A stretch of 64,000 bases of DNA, from positions 62,001-126,000 of the forward strand of contig JAHRHY010000004.1 of NCBI GenBank assembly GCA_019671135.1, given 5' to 3'. The translations under genes and the position numbers were made by a program. Source of the stretch: Linnemannia hyalina (Eukaryota; Mortierellomycota; Mortierellomycetes; Mortierellales; Mortierellaceae). Positions 44,019 to 57,906 of this stretch are shown one piece after another. Each line of letters begins with the position of its first letter. Position 1 is the first letter of the stretch. The notes beneath the pieces were generated by a model. It saw only the letters and a program-made list of their open reading frames with translations, searched no databases and was not told the DNA's origin.

Positions 44019-45297
44019 CATATCATATCTATCTACCAGGAAGAATTACAACGCTCACTTGGAGTATATACACCCGGCTTATCTATGATTCGACCTCGCC
44101 CCGCCCAGCAAAACAACCTTGGTCGGGCAAATAGAGGAAGGATGTCTAACTGAAGAAAAAATTTCTTTTATGCATGTGTAGTATTCCTCCGTCTGAGGGT
44201 TGATAATGACCAGAGATTGAGCATTGAGCCAAATGTGACCACAACAGACTGAAATGTACGCAAACAATTAGATGAGATTTGAGAAGAAAGGAAGAGGGGG
44301 TGAGGAGATGCATGAGAGTCCGACTTGCTGCCCTCCAAAGGCCTCCAGAAGGCCTCCAAAGATTTCTTTGTTCTGAGTTTGTTGACATGCATGCAGGCCT
44401 CCAACCCTCAAGTTGGGCCTCCGAAATCACGCCACTCTTATTCCTTATTTCACTGACAAGGCGCATTTTTTGTTGTTGTGTTGTGTCTCTGTTTTGAGGC
44501 AAGCGAATAATAAATACAATGAAAAATGATCAAATTCGCAAAGGTTCTCTATTTCAAAACACCCCGCAATAAGAAATGGATGTCGCTGTAGCAGAGAGAT
44601 TCTCACAGCAAAAATACTTTTTTCAGGCTACTGAAGTCAACTGTAATGTTGACAGATAAGGATAGGTTATAAACTGGTATTGAGTTGCATCGATTAGCAA
44701 CAGTGTCATTTTTGTTTTGTGTTGACTAGAAAATTTGGACTCAGGAGGTGAGATCTACTATTTTTTTTATTTTTTTGCTCACACCAGTCAAAGGTGCATG
44801 TACAAGTTTAGAAGATTAACCCACTTGCAGGCGTGGTTATGGTTCTGTTTTGACATGCGTTTTGATTTGAAACAGATACAATCATGCGGGTATCCCCAGC
44901 GCTTTTCTCGCCTTGAGCTTTCCCCAAGGGAAGTGCCTGAATTCCCTTCCAACCATTCTTCATCTTCTTTTCTTCCTTCTTTTTCTCCTTCCTTTTTTTT
45001 TATTCAGTCTCCCCCTACCAAGGATTCTTCCTATTCTTCCCTTCCTTCTTTCTCTTCTCCCTTTTTTTTTATTCAGTCTCCCCCTACCAACGATTCTTCC
45101 TGTTCTTCCCTTCCTTCTTTCTCTTCTCCCTTTTTTTTTATTCAGTCTCCCCCTACCAACGATTCTTCCTGTTCTTCCTTTCTCCTCCCTTTTTTTTTAT
45201 TCAGTCTCCCCCTACCAACGATTCTTCCTGTTCTTCCCTTCCTTCTTTCTCTTCTCCCTTTTGTTTATTGTCTCCCCCGTGCTGATATCACCCCTGA
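44019..45297. other. Non-coding region upstream of the kelch gene, with GGCCTCC cluster and 69-bp tandem repeats
   Basis: GGCCTCC occurs four times at 44340-44422 (starts 44340, 44351, 44397, 44416), the same heptamer that ends P and R. At about 44990-45260 a T-run plus ATTCAGTCTCCCCCTACCAA unit recurs with spacings 69, 69 and 59. The pyrimidine-rich tract runs up to the kelch ATG and is probably its leader. Confidence 0.6.
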
Positions 45298-47344
45298 ATG
45301 ACAGCTCTATCCAAGGCCGCCACCAAGGCGTCGACTCGCCTTTTCCTCCTCGTCTTCACATTAATACTTGCCCTCTCTACACATACCCACCATTATACCT
45401 TTGCTCAGACGGCACCTCCATTTACCCCTGTTCCAGTTTGGGCCCCAGCATCTGTCAAGACGGCAACTCGCCTCTTCATTCTTAGTGGCTACAGTACACT
45501 TACCCCAGCAGCCGACACCAACATCGCAGCCCCCACTGCAGACCAATTCTTCTTTCTCGATCTTGCAAAATCATGGACGAGCTCGGCTCCCGCATGGACT
45601 TTGGTCACCCCAGCGAGTACTGGTTTGGCCAATCCCCAACAAGTCAACTTTCCGGGGACATCCTCATCCGACCAAAAAAAGCTTTACTTCTTTGGCATCC
45701 CCGGCCCTAACTCCGTCTACCAGTTTAATCTCGACACTGCACAATGGTCTCCTGCGAAAGCCTCTTTCCTGGAACCCACTCGAAAAGGATCTGGGACTGT
45801 GACAGACCCTAGCACAAACCTGGTTTATATGGCAGGAGGATATTCAGGTACCAATTTGATGAACATTTGGAATCCTTCAACGGGTCAAATCTCCAATATG
45901 AGTTTGCCGAATCCTCCTGCCTTTCCGTATAGAACATACTACACCAATGTATATTGTCAGGCGAGACAGAGCATTTTGTATTTCGGTGGTGTTGGTTCAA
46001 CGATTGTCATGGCCTATGTGACAGAGTTCCGACCAAAGCAGGGGACGTTCACTACGCTGGTAAGTAAACAATAGTGTATACAAGGTATATTTGTTGCTTG
46101 GGCAATAAAAGAGGGTGTTGTATAGACCTATCTATGTTGGAAGGAATGGTTAGGACGTAGTAGGGATCGAGGGGAGGTGGCTACGGAGATGGTGTCTTTC
46201 TAATGGGACTCGATGATTGCTTTGGATTAACTGTTTGTATTTGTCTGAATGATGCTAATGTATGTTTCCCGCCGTTCCTTATTTATACTACCAGACTACT
46301 CCAGGAACTGCTCCCTCGGCAAGAGCAGACCACTGCATGGCAATAAGTAAGTTCTGCTCTAACGCAATAATAAAAAAATCCTCGCCTCATCGAACGAAAC
46401 CTAACATGGATCGATAGAAAAAAAACAATATTGCAAAAAAAACTCATTACTCTATTCTTCATTTGGCCTCGTCTCCTGTATCCATTCTTCCTTTTCCGAC
46501 GTTAGACGATGACAGCACAAAGCTAATCGTATTCGGAGGACATGGGCTGCCACAGAACAGTCCGACGAGCAATGAGATATTCATCCTCGACATCCCCACT
46601 CTGACTTGGAGTTCTGGTAGTCCTAGTCCTCAGCCCCAGGTGTATGCTGCCTGCGCTATTGCCGGAGACCAGTTCATTGTCTGGGGTGGGCTCTATTCTG
46701 ACACCCAGATAGCCTCTACAGATGTGCACATCTACAACATAACATCCAATACCTGGATCAATCAATACACAGCACCAGCAGCCTACCAAAGTCTGAACGT
46801 ACCACCAATACCCAATGTCAAATCAACGACCATATCATCAGGACCTTCCGGGACAGGATCAGCAAATCCTTCCCTAGTATCTGAAACGGGAACAGGTCAA
46901 TCCTCGGACGTTGGTGGCATTGTTGGTGGAGTCGTCGGAGGTTTGGCTGTGATTGCAGCTATTGCAGGATTTCTATTCTACCGACGACGACGGATTCACC
47001 GAGTACCCTCTCCTTCGGATCCGGTTAGGATCGTCGATAAGGAAGTGATCGAGACTAGAGATTCCAGTCCCAAGCCAGGAAACAGTAGCGGACTACGGGA
47101 GATTAAAAAGCACAGTCCTCAGGCCATTACGATCGAAGGAGCACGTATACCAGACCGGTACCAAGGCCCACAGGCTCTCGCTAGCGAATCAAACAATTCG
47201 AGCCACTCGCTCGATATGAGATTGAAAGGGATCGACAATCAGCTTCAACATTTGGAACTCCAACGACTACACCTGATCCTGGAAGAGCAAAAGGCTCAAC
47301 TTCGAATGGAAAACTCGAGACAAAACCCTCAAACCTTCTCATAG
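45298..47344 (+). CDS. Secreted/membrane kelch-repeat protein, left copy
   Basis: Three exons: 45298-46059, 46295-46346 and 46506-47344; about 550 aa. The N-terminal signal peptide is about 1-36 (hydrophobic LFLLVFTLILALS). Kelch blades show FFFLDLAKSW, LVYMAGGYSG, KLIVFGGHGLP and FIVWGGLYSD. A Ser/Thr/Gly linker leads to one TM segment at about 408-430 (GGIVGGVVGGLAVIAAIAGF) followed by an RRRR stop-transfer and a cytosolic tail with a C-terminal coiled coil. The 52-bp middle exon completes a kelch HCMAIND motif. The topology suggests a cell-surface beta-propeller receptor or adhesin-like protein; ligand unknown. Such genes form large families in Mortierella-type fungi. Confidence 0.82.
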
Positions 47345-47884
47345 CATGGAATGGTTTAACAGTATCTCCCTCCCCCCTCCCCCCTCCCCCCCCCAAAAAA
47401 AAAAGAAAAAAAAAAAAAAAAAAAACTACTTAATGAGCTCTTCAGGTGCTGCTCTCACCACCTTTTCATGTAACAAGTCTTTCCAACTGAACAAGTAATA
47501 AAACAACCATTGCCCCAACCTCTTTCCCTTGCCCCTGCCTTCGGTATTACATCTCTGTAATCCTGAGGCCTTGGAACTTGTTTTAAGGCCCGCCTAGCGA
47601 GATGGATGATGATGTAGGTCTGCAAATTTAAACATATCTCGAGTGCGGAGGTGTCTACTGGACGACGCATCTACTCAAGCCTTGGAAGATTTTTTCCGCA
47701 AGAGACAATCAACATGCTTTTTGGGAGGCCTACAGGGCGTTTCGCACGGCAATAGTCGCCATCTAGTGTGCACCTTATGCATGGTTTGAGGGATTTCGGG
47801 TCAGAGTATAGGTGACAAGGTACTTACTCATCTCTCTCTCTCGTGCAATAGGAGAAAATAATTGAGAGCAACGACCGACTATCA
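47345..47884. other. Intergenic, C-run and A-run
   Basis: About 540 bp downstream of the kelch gene with a C-rich then A-rich homopolymer tract (about 47371-47425). No gene is seen. Confidence 0.5.
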
Positions 47885-48835
47885 TGGATGCGCGCCATCA
47901 AGGACACTGAGGACAAATTGGTGTCTTGGGACCATCGACAAATTAAAGGAAATTTGTGCAACGAGCTCGACCGCCTACACAACAAACACAGCCGCGACAT
48001 CGCCAAGTCCGTCCTTGACATTTTGAGATTATCCATGGACATGCAGTTGCCGTTTTTGATGAGCCTTTCGTATTAAAGGCTGTTGAGAATTATTTTGTTG
48101 CCATGGACCCTTATTTCAAGACTGTCATTCGAAGTCGCATGAAAGACTCGATATCTGCTACTAACCAAGGACATATATTTGAGCGGTTCATGATGAGCGC
48201 CTTCAGCGAGACGTTCGCCTCACAACCTCTTTCCGAGTGGCCCCATCAGCCGTCCATCTCTAACATGTATCCAGCTCTCGTCGGCAAAGTGGAGATTGTT
48301 GGGTGGAGGGAGCCTGGACTCGAGCAAGGGACTATACACAAAATGATGTCGATGGGGACTTTCATGGATGCGCATGCCAACCACAGGTCAGTTCTGAACG
48401 ATAAGCCTGTACCCCCGTTTTTCTTTCCCAAGGCCAAGCCGTCGGGACCAGACTTGGTGTTCTTTATCAAGATCGACGATTGTAGGATAGTGCCTGTTTT
48501 CGTGCAGATTGAAGCTGCATCAAGGATCTTCCACATTTTCTGACCGCGACTGGATCGATGCCCTCAGCACCTTCTCGGCGACCAAGATTGAGAGCCATGC
48601 AAAGGGCTTTCGCAACTATCGTCGAGACAAGGTTTATATCAGCATGATTGTTACATACCCTACGAGGTTGACCTGCAAGCTACCGGCACTCTCAGAGCTC
48701 CCAAAAGTCACCAGTGATATACAGCAGGTCAACGTCAATGTAGGCGATGAAAATTTCGGCGACATTTTCCCAAAGGAGCATGTAAAGTTCATCGATAGAC
48801 TCAAGAATGCAGGAAAACGCAATGCGGGCGGATGA
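47885..48835 (+). pseudogene. Conserved fungal multigene-family protein, frameshifted, left copy
   Basis: Reading across frames gives DTEDKLVSWDHRQIKGNL, then HAVAVFDEPFVLKAVENYF, MDPYFKTVIRSRMKDS, VEIVGWREPGLEQGT, PPFFFPKAKPSGPDLVFFIK and, after an extra base near 48512, MKLHQGSSTFSDRD and VYISMIVTYPTRL to a stop at 48835. The PPFFFPxxxPSGPDLVFFI signature recurs in a large Mortierella/Glomeromycotina-type family, often linked to Crinkler-like or P-loop proteins. At least two frameshifts make it non-functional. The name is uncertain. Confidence 0.5.
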
Positions 48836-49830
48836 TGATGGTAGCGACGACGACGACCACTTTAAAAAGCGTAGGAGTTGAGATGAATGCCTTTGCATCC
48901 TGTTGCATTGTCCTGTAAATAATAATTAACCCTCTCAGAATGGCTGGCTTGTCCTCATCGTGAATCTCGACAGCTTATGTCTTGACTGCTCTCACCAGAG
49001 CCCTGAACCGAGAGTCCGCTGAGCAGACAAAGTGGATCGTTTTTTTGACGTACTGGTCTGTCTCCGTACTGGTCTATCTCTCCCTCACAAACTATTGAGA
49101 TTTGTGCTGTTGGGAGTGATGGCGAATAAACGAATGAACAATAGCAAAAACGGAAAGACGAGAAAGAAAAGTGAAGTTTTATTGAGGTACGCAACTTGCT
49201 TTTATAGTCGCAAGTTGTGTTCACAAATCTTCGTCAATCGAAAAAAGGAAGCTGGCTAACAGTACCCACTGGTGAGGAGCTGTCAAAGCACTCCAAATGA
49301 TAGCTGCTGAAAAGGTAACAAAAAGGAGAGGACAAGAGGAGGGAGGGGAGGGAGGAGGGGGAAATCTTTTCTTGTTTCTTCAAAAGGCAGAAGGTAGAGT
49401 GGTGCAAGTCGAGTGAGAGAGAAACAATAACAATATCAATTGAGTGCGTGAATGAAGAAAGGAGAAGAGAAAAAAGACAATTGGTTTTACAGTGCTCCAA
49501 TCAATTGATCAACCAATACGCGATTTTGACGTTTTTTTTTGAAATGCTCATCCATCAATGTTCTGAGCAACCCCCAGATTCCTGTCATTCATTCTCTTGA
49601 TTCGTGACCTCATTCATCACCACTTTTCTTTTTTTTTTGCATGAACCGACGTCTGATCATCGCTGGAATTGAAATGCTTGATCTTGGTTGATCAATTAAT
49701 TGGATCGCATGTAGTGGCGAATGATTTCCATGTAAATTTTACATGGGTTTAGCACGGAACAAACTGTTTTTTTTTGAATACTACTATGTCAATGCACTTT
49801 CTTCAGGCAAACTGAAAGCAGTTCCATACA
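48836..49830. other. Non-coding inner part of left arm
   Basis: No gene. On minus, 49170-49255 has a promoter/poly(A)-like block (CGAAGATTTGTG..., TATAAAAGCAAG, CAATAAAACTTCAC). It resembles in layout the block at 61438-61520 just before the DIRS-like element, so it may be a terminal repeat remnant. Confidence 0.45.
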
Positions 49831-50016
49831 GAGTACATCAAGTACGATCTTAAGTTTTTTGATGTGCGAAGCCAGCTATTCTCAATAGAGTGCAATATCA
49901 TGACAAAATGTGAAAATCGTACTAGATCCTTGTAACAAAACATTCAACGATACCTTCTGTAAATGATATAAACGCTTTGTGTATAACCTATTTTCTAGAT
50001 CAGATAACATGTCCTT
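49831..50016. other. Spacer of the giant inverted duplication
   Basis: 186 bp of unique AT-rich sequence joining the two arms. It contains no gene and no visible transposon end. Confidence 0.85.
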
Positions 50017-51011
50017 TGTATGGAACTGCTTTCAGTTTGCCTGAAGAAAGTGCATTGACATAGTAGTATTCAAAAAAAAACAGTTTGTTCCGTGCTAAAC
50101 CCATGTAAAATTTACATGGAAATCATTCGCCACTACATGCGATCCAATTAATTGATCAACCAAGATCAAGCATTTCAATTCCAGCGATGATCAGACGTCG
50201 GTTCATGCAAAAAAAAAAGAAAAGTGGTGATGAATGAGGTCACGAATCAAGAGAATGAATGACAGGAATCTGGGGGTTGCTCAGAACATTGATGGATGAG
50301 CATTTCAAAAAAAAACGTCAAAATCGCGTATTGGTTGATCAATTGATTGGAGCACTGTAAAACCAATTGTCTTTTTTCTCTTCTCCTTTCTTCATTCACG
50401 CACTCAATTGATATTGTTATTGTTTCTCTCTCACTCGACTTGCACCACTCTACCTTCTGCCTTTTGAAGAAACAAGAAAAGATTTCCCCCTCCTCCCTCC
50501 CCTCCCTCCTCTTGTCCTCTCCTTTTTGTTACCTTTTCAGCAGCTATCATTTGGAGTGCTTTGACAGCTCCTCACCAGTGGGTACTGTTAGCCAGCTTCC
50601 TTTTTTCGATTGACGAAGATTTGTGAACACAACTTGCGACTATAAAAGCAAGTTGCGTACCTCAATAAAACTTCACTTTTCTTTCTCGTCTTTCCGTTTT
50701 TGCTATTGTTCATTCGTTTATTCGCCATCACTCCCAACAGCACAAATCTCAATAGTTTGTGAGGGAGAGATAGACCAGTACGGAGACAGACCAGTACGTC
50801 AAAAAAACGATCCACTTTGTCTGCTCAGCGGACTCTCGGTTCAGGGCTCTGGTGAGAGCAGTCAAGACATAAGCTGTCGAGATTCACGATGAGGACAAGC
50901 CAGCCATTCTGAGAGGGTTAATTATTATTTACAGGACAATGCAACAGGATGCAAAGGCATTCATCTCAACTCCTACGCTTTTTAAAGTGGTCGTCGTCGT
51001 CGCTACCATCA

Positions 51012-51962
51012 TCATCCGCCCGCATTGCGTTTTCCTGCATTCTTGAGTCTATCGATGAACTTTACATGCTCCTTTGGGAAAATGTCGCCGAAATTTTCAT
51101 CGCCTACATTGACGTTGACCTGCTGTATATCACTGGTGACTTTTGGGAGCTCTGAGAGTGCCGGTAGCTTGCAGGTCAACCTCGTAGGGTATGTAACAAT
51201 CATGCTGATATAAACCTTGTCTCGACGATAGTTGCGAAAGCCCTTTGCATGGCTCTCAATCTTGGTCGCCGAGAAGGTGCTGAGGGCATCGATCCAGTCG
51301 CGGTCAGAAAATGTGGAAGATCCTTGATGCAGCTTCAATCTGCACGAAAACAGGCACTATCCTACAATCGTCGATCTTGATAAAGAACACCAAGTCTGGT
51401 CCCGACGGCTTGGCCTTGGGAAAGAAAAACGGGGGTACAGGCTTATCGTTCAGAACTGACCTGTGGTTGGCATGCGCATCCATGAAAGTCCCCATCGACA
51501 TCATTTTGTGTATAGTCCCTTGCTCGAGTCCAGGCTCCCTCCACCCAACAATCTCCACTTTGCCGACGAGAGCTGGATACATGTTAGAGATGGACGGCTG
51601 ATGGGGCCACTCGGAAAGAGGTTGTGAGGCGAACGTCTCGCTGAAGGCGCTCATCATGAACCGCTCAAATATATGTCCTTGGTTAGTAGCAGATATCGAG
51701 TCTTTCATGCGACTTCGAATGACAGTCTTGAAATAAGGGTCCATGGCAACAAAATAATTCTCAACAGCCTTTAATACGAAAGGCTCATCAAAAACGGCAA
51801 CTGCATGTCCATGGATAATCTCAAAATGTCAAGGACGGACTTGGCGATGTCGCGGCTGTGTTTGTTGTGTAGGCGGTCGAGCTCGTTGCACAAATTTCCT
51901 TTAATTTGTCGATGGTCCCAAGACACCAATTTGTCCTCAGTGTCCTTGATGGCGCGCATCCA
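51012..51962 (-). pseudogene. Conserved fungal multigene-family protein, frameshifted, right copy
   Basis: Mirror of 47885-48835 with the same frameshifts, which shows that the mutations predate the duplication. Confidence 0.5.
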
Positions 51963-52502
51963 TGATAGTCGGTCGTTGCTCTCAATTATTTTCTCCTATT
52001 GCACGAGAGAGAGAGATGAGTAAGTACCTTGTCACCTATACTCTGACCCGAAATCCCTCAAACCATGCATAAGGTGCACACTAGATGGCGACTATTGCCG
52101 TGCGAAACGCCCTGTAGGCCTCCCAAAAAGCATGTTGATTGTCTCTTGCGGAAAAAATCTTCCAAGGCTTGAGTAGATGCGTCGTCCAGTAGACACCTCC
52201 GCACTCGAGATATGTTTAAATTTGCAGACCTACATCATCATCCATCTCGCTAGGCGGGCCTTAAAACAAGTTCCAAGGCCTCAGGATTACAGAGATGTAA
52301 TACCGAAGGCAGGGGCAAGGGAAAGAGGTTGGGGCAATGGTTGTTTTATTACTTGTTCAGTTGGAAAGACTTGTTACATGAAAAGGTGGTGAGAGCAGCA
52401 CCTGAAGAGCTCATTAAGTAGTTTTTTTTTTTTTTTTTTTTCTTTTTTTTTTGGGGGGGGGAGGGGGGAGGGGGGAGGGAGATACTGTTAAACCATTCCA
52501 TG

Positions 52503-54549
52503 CTATGAGAAGGTTTGAGGGTTTTGTCTCGAGTTTTCCATTCGAAGTTGAGCCTTTTGCTCTTCCAGGATCAGGTGTAGTCGTTGGAGTTCCAAATGTT
52601 GAAGCTGATTGTCGATCCCTTTCAATCTCATATCGAGCGAGTGGCTCGAATTGTTTGATTCGCTAGCGAGAGCCTGTGGGCCTTGGTACCGGTCTGGTAT
52701 ACGTGCTCCTTCGATCGTAATGGCCTGAGGACTGTGCTTTTTAATCTCCCGTAGTCCGCTACTGTTTCCTGGCTTGGGACTGGAATCTCTAGTCTCGATC
52801 ACTTCCTTATCGACGATCCTAACCGGATCCGAAGGAGAGGGTACTCGGTGAATCCGTCGTCGTCGGTAGAATAGAAATCCTGCAATAGCTGCAATCACAG
52901 CCAAACCTCCGACGACTCCACCAACAATGCCACCAACGTCCGAGGATTGACCTGTTCCCGTTTCAGATACTAGGGAAGGATTTGCTGATCCTGTCCCGGA
53001 AGGTCCTGATGATATGGTCGTTGATTTGACATTGGGTATTGGTGGTACGTTCAGACTTTGGTAGGCTGCTGGTGCTGTGTATTGATTGATCCAGGTATTG
53101 GATGTTATGTTGTAGATGTGCACATCTGTAGAGGCTATCTGGGTGTCAGAATAGAGCCCACCCCAGACAATGAACTGGTCTCCGGCAATAGCGCAGGCAG
53201 CATACACCTGGGGCTGAGGACTAGGACTACCAGAACTCCAAGTCAGAGTGGGGATGTCGAGGATGAATATCTCATTGCTCGTCGGACTGTTCTGTGGCAG
53301 CCCATGTCCTCCGAATACGATTAGCTTTGTGCTGTCATCGTCTAACGTCGGAAAAGGAAGAATGGATACAGGAGACGAGGCCAAATGAAGAATAGAGTAA
53401 TGAGTTTTTTTTGCAATATTGTTTTTTTTCTATCGATCCATGTTAGGTTTCGTTCGATGAGGCGAGGATTTTTTTATTATTGCGTTAGAGCAGAACTTAC
53501 TTATTGCCATGCAGTGGTCTGCTCTTGCCGAGGGAGCAGTTCCTGGAGTAGTCTGGTAGTATAAATAAGGAACGGCGGGAAACATACATTAGCATCATTC
53601 AGACAAATACAAACAGTTAATCCAAAGCAATCATCGAGTCCCATTAGAAAGACACCATCTCCGTAGCCACCTCCCCTCGATCCCTACTACGTCCTAACCA
53701 TTCCTTCCAACATAGATAGGTCTATACAACACCCTCTTTTATTGCCCAAGCAACAAATATACCTTGTATACACTATTGTTTACTTACCAGCGTAGTGAAC
53801 GTCCCCTGCTTTGGTCGGAACTCTGTCACATAGGCCATGACAATCGTTGAACCAACACCACCGAAATACAAAATGCTCTGTCTCGCCTGACAATATACAT
53901 TGGTGTAGTATGTTCTATACGGAAAGGCAGGAGGATTCGGCAAACTCATATTGGAGATTTGACCCGTTGAAGGATTCCAAATGTTCATCAAATTGGTACC
54001 TGAATATCCTCCTGCCATATAAACCAGGTTTGTGCTAGGGTCTGTCACAGTCCCAGATCCTTTTCGAGTGGGTTCCAGGAAAGAGGCTTTCGCAGGAGAC
54101 CATTGTGCAGTGTCGAGATTAAACTGGTAGACGGAGTTAGGGCCGGGGATGCCAAAGAAGTAAAGCTTTTTTTGGTCGGATGAGGATGTCCCCGGAAAGT
54201 TGACTTGTTGGGGATTGGCCAAACCAGTACTCGCTGGGGTGACCAAAGTCCATGCGGGAGCCGAGCTCGTCCATGATTTTGCAAGATCGAGAAAGAAGAA
54301 TTGGTCTGCAGTGGGGGCTGCGATGTTGGTGTCGGCTGCTGGGGTAAGTGTACTGTAGCCACTAAGAATGAAGAGGCGAGTTGCCGTCTTGACAGATGCT
54401 GGGGCCCAAACTGGAACAGGGGTAAATGGAGGTGCCGTCTGAGCAAAGGTATAATGGTGGGTATGTGTAGAGAGGGCAAGTATTAATGTGAAGACGAGGA
54501 GGAAAAGGCGAGTCGACGCCTTGGTGGCGGCCTTGGATAGAGCTGTCAT
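52503..54549 (-). CDS. Secreted/membrane kelch-repeat protein, right copy
   Basis: Mirror of 45298-47344: exons 54549-53788, 53552-53501 and 53341-52503. The protein is identical as far as can be seen. Confidence 0.82.
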
Positions 54550-54586
54550 TCAGGGGTGATATCAGCACGGGGGAGACAATAAACAA

Positions 54587-54857
54587 AAGGGAGAAGAGAA
54601 AGAAGGAAGGGAAGAACAGGAAGAATCGTTGGTAGGGGGAGACTGAATAAAAAAAAAGGGAGGAGAAAGGAAGAACAGGAAGAATCGTTGGTAGGGGGAG
54701 ACTGAATAAAAAAAAAGGGAGAAGAGAAAGAAGGAAGGGAAGAACAGGAAGAATCGTTGGTAGGGGGAGACTGAATAAAAAAAAAGGGAGAAGAGAAAGA
54801 AGGAAGGGAAGAATAGGAAGAATCCTTGGTAGGGGGAGACTGAATAAAAAAAAAGGA
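54587..54857. repeat. 69-bp tandem repeats, right copy
   Basis: Four units (69, 69, 59 bp spacing) mirroring about 44990-45260. Unit number is the same in both arms, which is notable for a fast-changing repeat. Confidence 0.7.
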
Positions 54858-55424
54858 AGGAGAAAAAGAAGGAAGAAAAGAAGATGAAGAATGGTTGGAA
54901 GGGAATTCAGGCACTTCCCTTGGGGAAAGCTCAAGGCGAGAAAAGCGCTGGGGATACCCGCATGATTGTATCTGTTTCAAATCAAAACGCATGTCAAAAC
55001 AGAACCATAACCACGCCTGCAAGTGGGTTAATCTTCTAAACTTGTACATGCACCTTTGACTGGTGTGAGCAAAAAAATAAAAAAAATAGTAGATCTCACC
55101 TCCTGAGTCCAAATTTTCTAGTCAACACAAAACAAAAATGACACTGTTGCTAATCGATGCAACTCAATACCAGTTTATAACCTATCCTTATCTGTCAACA
55201 TTACAGTTGACTTCAGTAGCCTGAAAAAAGTATTTTTGCTGTGAGAATCTCTCTGCTACAGCGACATCCATTTCTTATTGCGGGGTGTTTTGAAATAGAG
55301 AACCTTTGCGAATTTGATCATTTTTCATTGTATTTATTATTCGCTTGCCTCAAAACAGAGACACAACACAACAACAAAAAATGCGCCTTGTCAGTGAAAT
55401 AAGGAATAAGAGTGGCGTGATTTC

Positions 55425-55507
55425 GGAGGCCCAACTTGAGGGTTGGAGGCCTGCATGCATGTCAACAAACTCAGAACAAAGAAATCTTTGGAGGCCTTCT
55501 GGAGGCC
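55425..55507. repeat. GGAGGCC cluster, right copy
   Basis: Mirror of 44340-44422: four GGAGGCC heptamers in 83 bp, next to GGCGTGATTTCGGA. Confidence 0.6.
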
Positions 55508-55828
55508 TTTGGAGGGCAGCAAGTCGGACTCTCATGCATCTCCTCACCCCCTCTTCCTTTCTTCTCAAATCTCATCTAATTGTTTGCGTACATTTCAGTC
55601 TGTTGTGGTCACATTTGGCTCAATGCTCAATCTCTGGTCATTATCAACCCTCAGACGGAGGAATACTACACATGCATAAAAGAAATTTTTTCTTCAGTTA
55701 GACATCCTTCCTCTATTTGCCCGACCAAGGTTGTTTTGCTGGGCGGGGCGAGGTCGAATCATAGATAAGCCGGGTGTATATACTCCAAGTGAGCGTTGTA
55801 ATTCTTCCTGGTAGATAGATATGATATG

Positions 55829-57906
55829 TTATTTCTCCTGATATACTCGTTGGGTCGTGCGACTGAAGGCAAGGTTGTGCTGGTTCAGAGTAATCGAAAG
55901 AGAGTCTTTAAGCGAGTTTGATTGCTGTTCCATTGCGTTCCCAATCTTGGCCGATATGGTTTTCTCGAGAAGTTGGAAATTGCTGTCCATTGTCGACTTG
56001 ATCTCCTGAATAAACGCTCTCATGTCCGACCTGGCACCTGCAAAGCAGTTCGTCACCTTGGAGTCCAGATTCCGAATTCAGTATGAATGGCGGCCGAGAT
56101 TAATAAGCCGGTTAGTAAATAATTGCTAAGCCCTTAGTAAGCATATAAAACATTGATTTTCGGCACATAAAAAGTGCCTATCTCCCATAGCTGGAAAAGA
56201 TAGAAAGCGAGAGTTCCGAGAGGGCACAGCTCAACATCGACATTCCTGATTGAAACGCCATATGTAACGCCCCCTGAGCGCAGGGTCTTTCCTTGTGTCA
56301 TAACAAGGACAGTCGCAAAGGTACGGGGTTGGTCAGAGTTCTTCATCATTATGGGGCTGTTCAGGTCTGAGAAGGCATGGAAGTTGATATGTGGGAGCTT
56401 GGCGAACCGATTATTCTCGCCTCGCATCATCATAAAGTGGGACCAGGAGGCCATTAGTCTGTCCTTGAGATCAGTGACCTTTTAGCGCTTGTGGTGCTCC
56501 TCCTGGTATCGATGTGTCCAGTTGGTTCTCATGAGACGTTGCAGCCTTGCCACCTCGCCTCCATCTGCCGCGTCGATAGTAGAGCACTTCTTGGACTCGA
56601 ACTTGGGGTTCCCTGCGATCCGAATCTTGAAGGTGTTGATGAGCGCTGCAAGATCGGGACCGGTTCGAGGGTAAGGTTCGTATTTCATCCCATCGGCTTC
56701 ACTGGTTTGTTGTCTAGTGAAAAGGTCGGATGCGGTGCACATGTAAGCCTCCACTGTCTTCATGCTGGGTGTGTCAATATAATCCTCAAACACCTCCACC
56801 ATCTCCCTCTTGCTCTGCCATTGCTCAACAACTCCAACTCTGCGCTTCTTCTTCGCGAAAAACGGAATAATGGCTTTACTCGGATCGCCCCCCCCCATCT
56901 GTGCTGTATTTCTGTAGACCCTCCGACATGTAGAAAGTAAATCGAGTGTACTCTACTCGGTCGTCTACTTCCTCTACTCCGATTTTGTTAATGTTGGTCC
57001 TATGATATCCTTTTTGCTCACAGCATTCCTATCGAAAATGGTAAGCAACAACGATTAAAGGGTGTGAGCTGTGGAGTAAGGCGGGGAGGAAAACCAAGAA
57101 TGAAAAGGTCTCATCGATTACCGTACCCTCCAATGAACCTGGTATCGGGAGTAAGCAGCTTTGGTGTTCTTGGAAAACTGTTGTCCACGCGCTTCTTTGG
57201 CATTGTAAACGGCGCAAATTTCGTGGAACTTCCTCTCGATATCCGCCACATTCTCCGGTGTAAGCTCCAGTCTGCCTGGGTCGGTGCGCCTGACTTGGGC
57301 CCATTTATTTTTAACCAGTCCTGCCTTCTTCTCCGCCAATTGCATACAGATGTTGAACTGTTCCGGGGTCTCCTCCATCCAAACAACGCATCTTTTGTTC
57401 CAGAATAATCTACTCCTCTGCCTCCATGTTCGCCTCCTTTGGCAATGCTGGTGTAGTTTCTTGGCGCGACGAACAAGAGCTCTGGAGGATGCTATAACCT
57501 CTGGCTATCGTAGGGGCAACAATGAAGCAGTACCGCTCGCGTTGTCCTCATCGTCGTCTAGGTCGTCGGCAGACTCATTATTGTATCGGTTATTAATGAA
57601 TCCTTTGTTGTCCATTGCCAAACTATCAAAGATAGCCTCGTCCATACGGAAATAGTCGACCTGTTCCCCAGTTAAAAGTGACCAGATCGGGATGGCATTG
57701 GAGCTGCCCTCTCCATTATCTATGGTAAATTGAAAGGAGGAGAGGGGGGTATTAGCGAAAATGCAAATACAGATACAGCGCAACTGTTCGTTCCTGCCTC
57801 TTACCATTGCCGAGCCCTTTCTTCTTTCTCTTTGTTCCTTGAGTGGCAGGTTGGGACAACGATGGCGAAGGAATGGAGTTTGAGGAGGATAGCAGAATGA
57901 GTGCAT
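55829..57906 (-). pseudogene. Ndc10/Crypton-like pseudogene, right copy
   Basis: Mirror of 41941-44018 with the same in-frame stop and frameshifts. Confidence 0.65.

Noticed and set aside
44735..45485. 188-190 aa Phe/Leu/Ser/Pro-rich ORFs
   Set aside because: Generated by the 69-bp pyrimidine-rich tandem repeats in the kelch gene leader.
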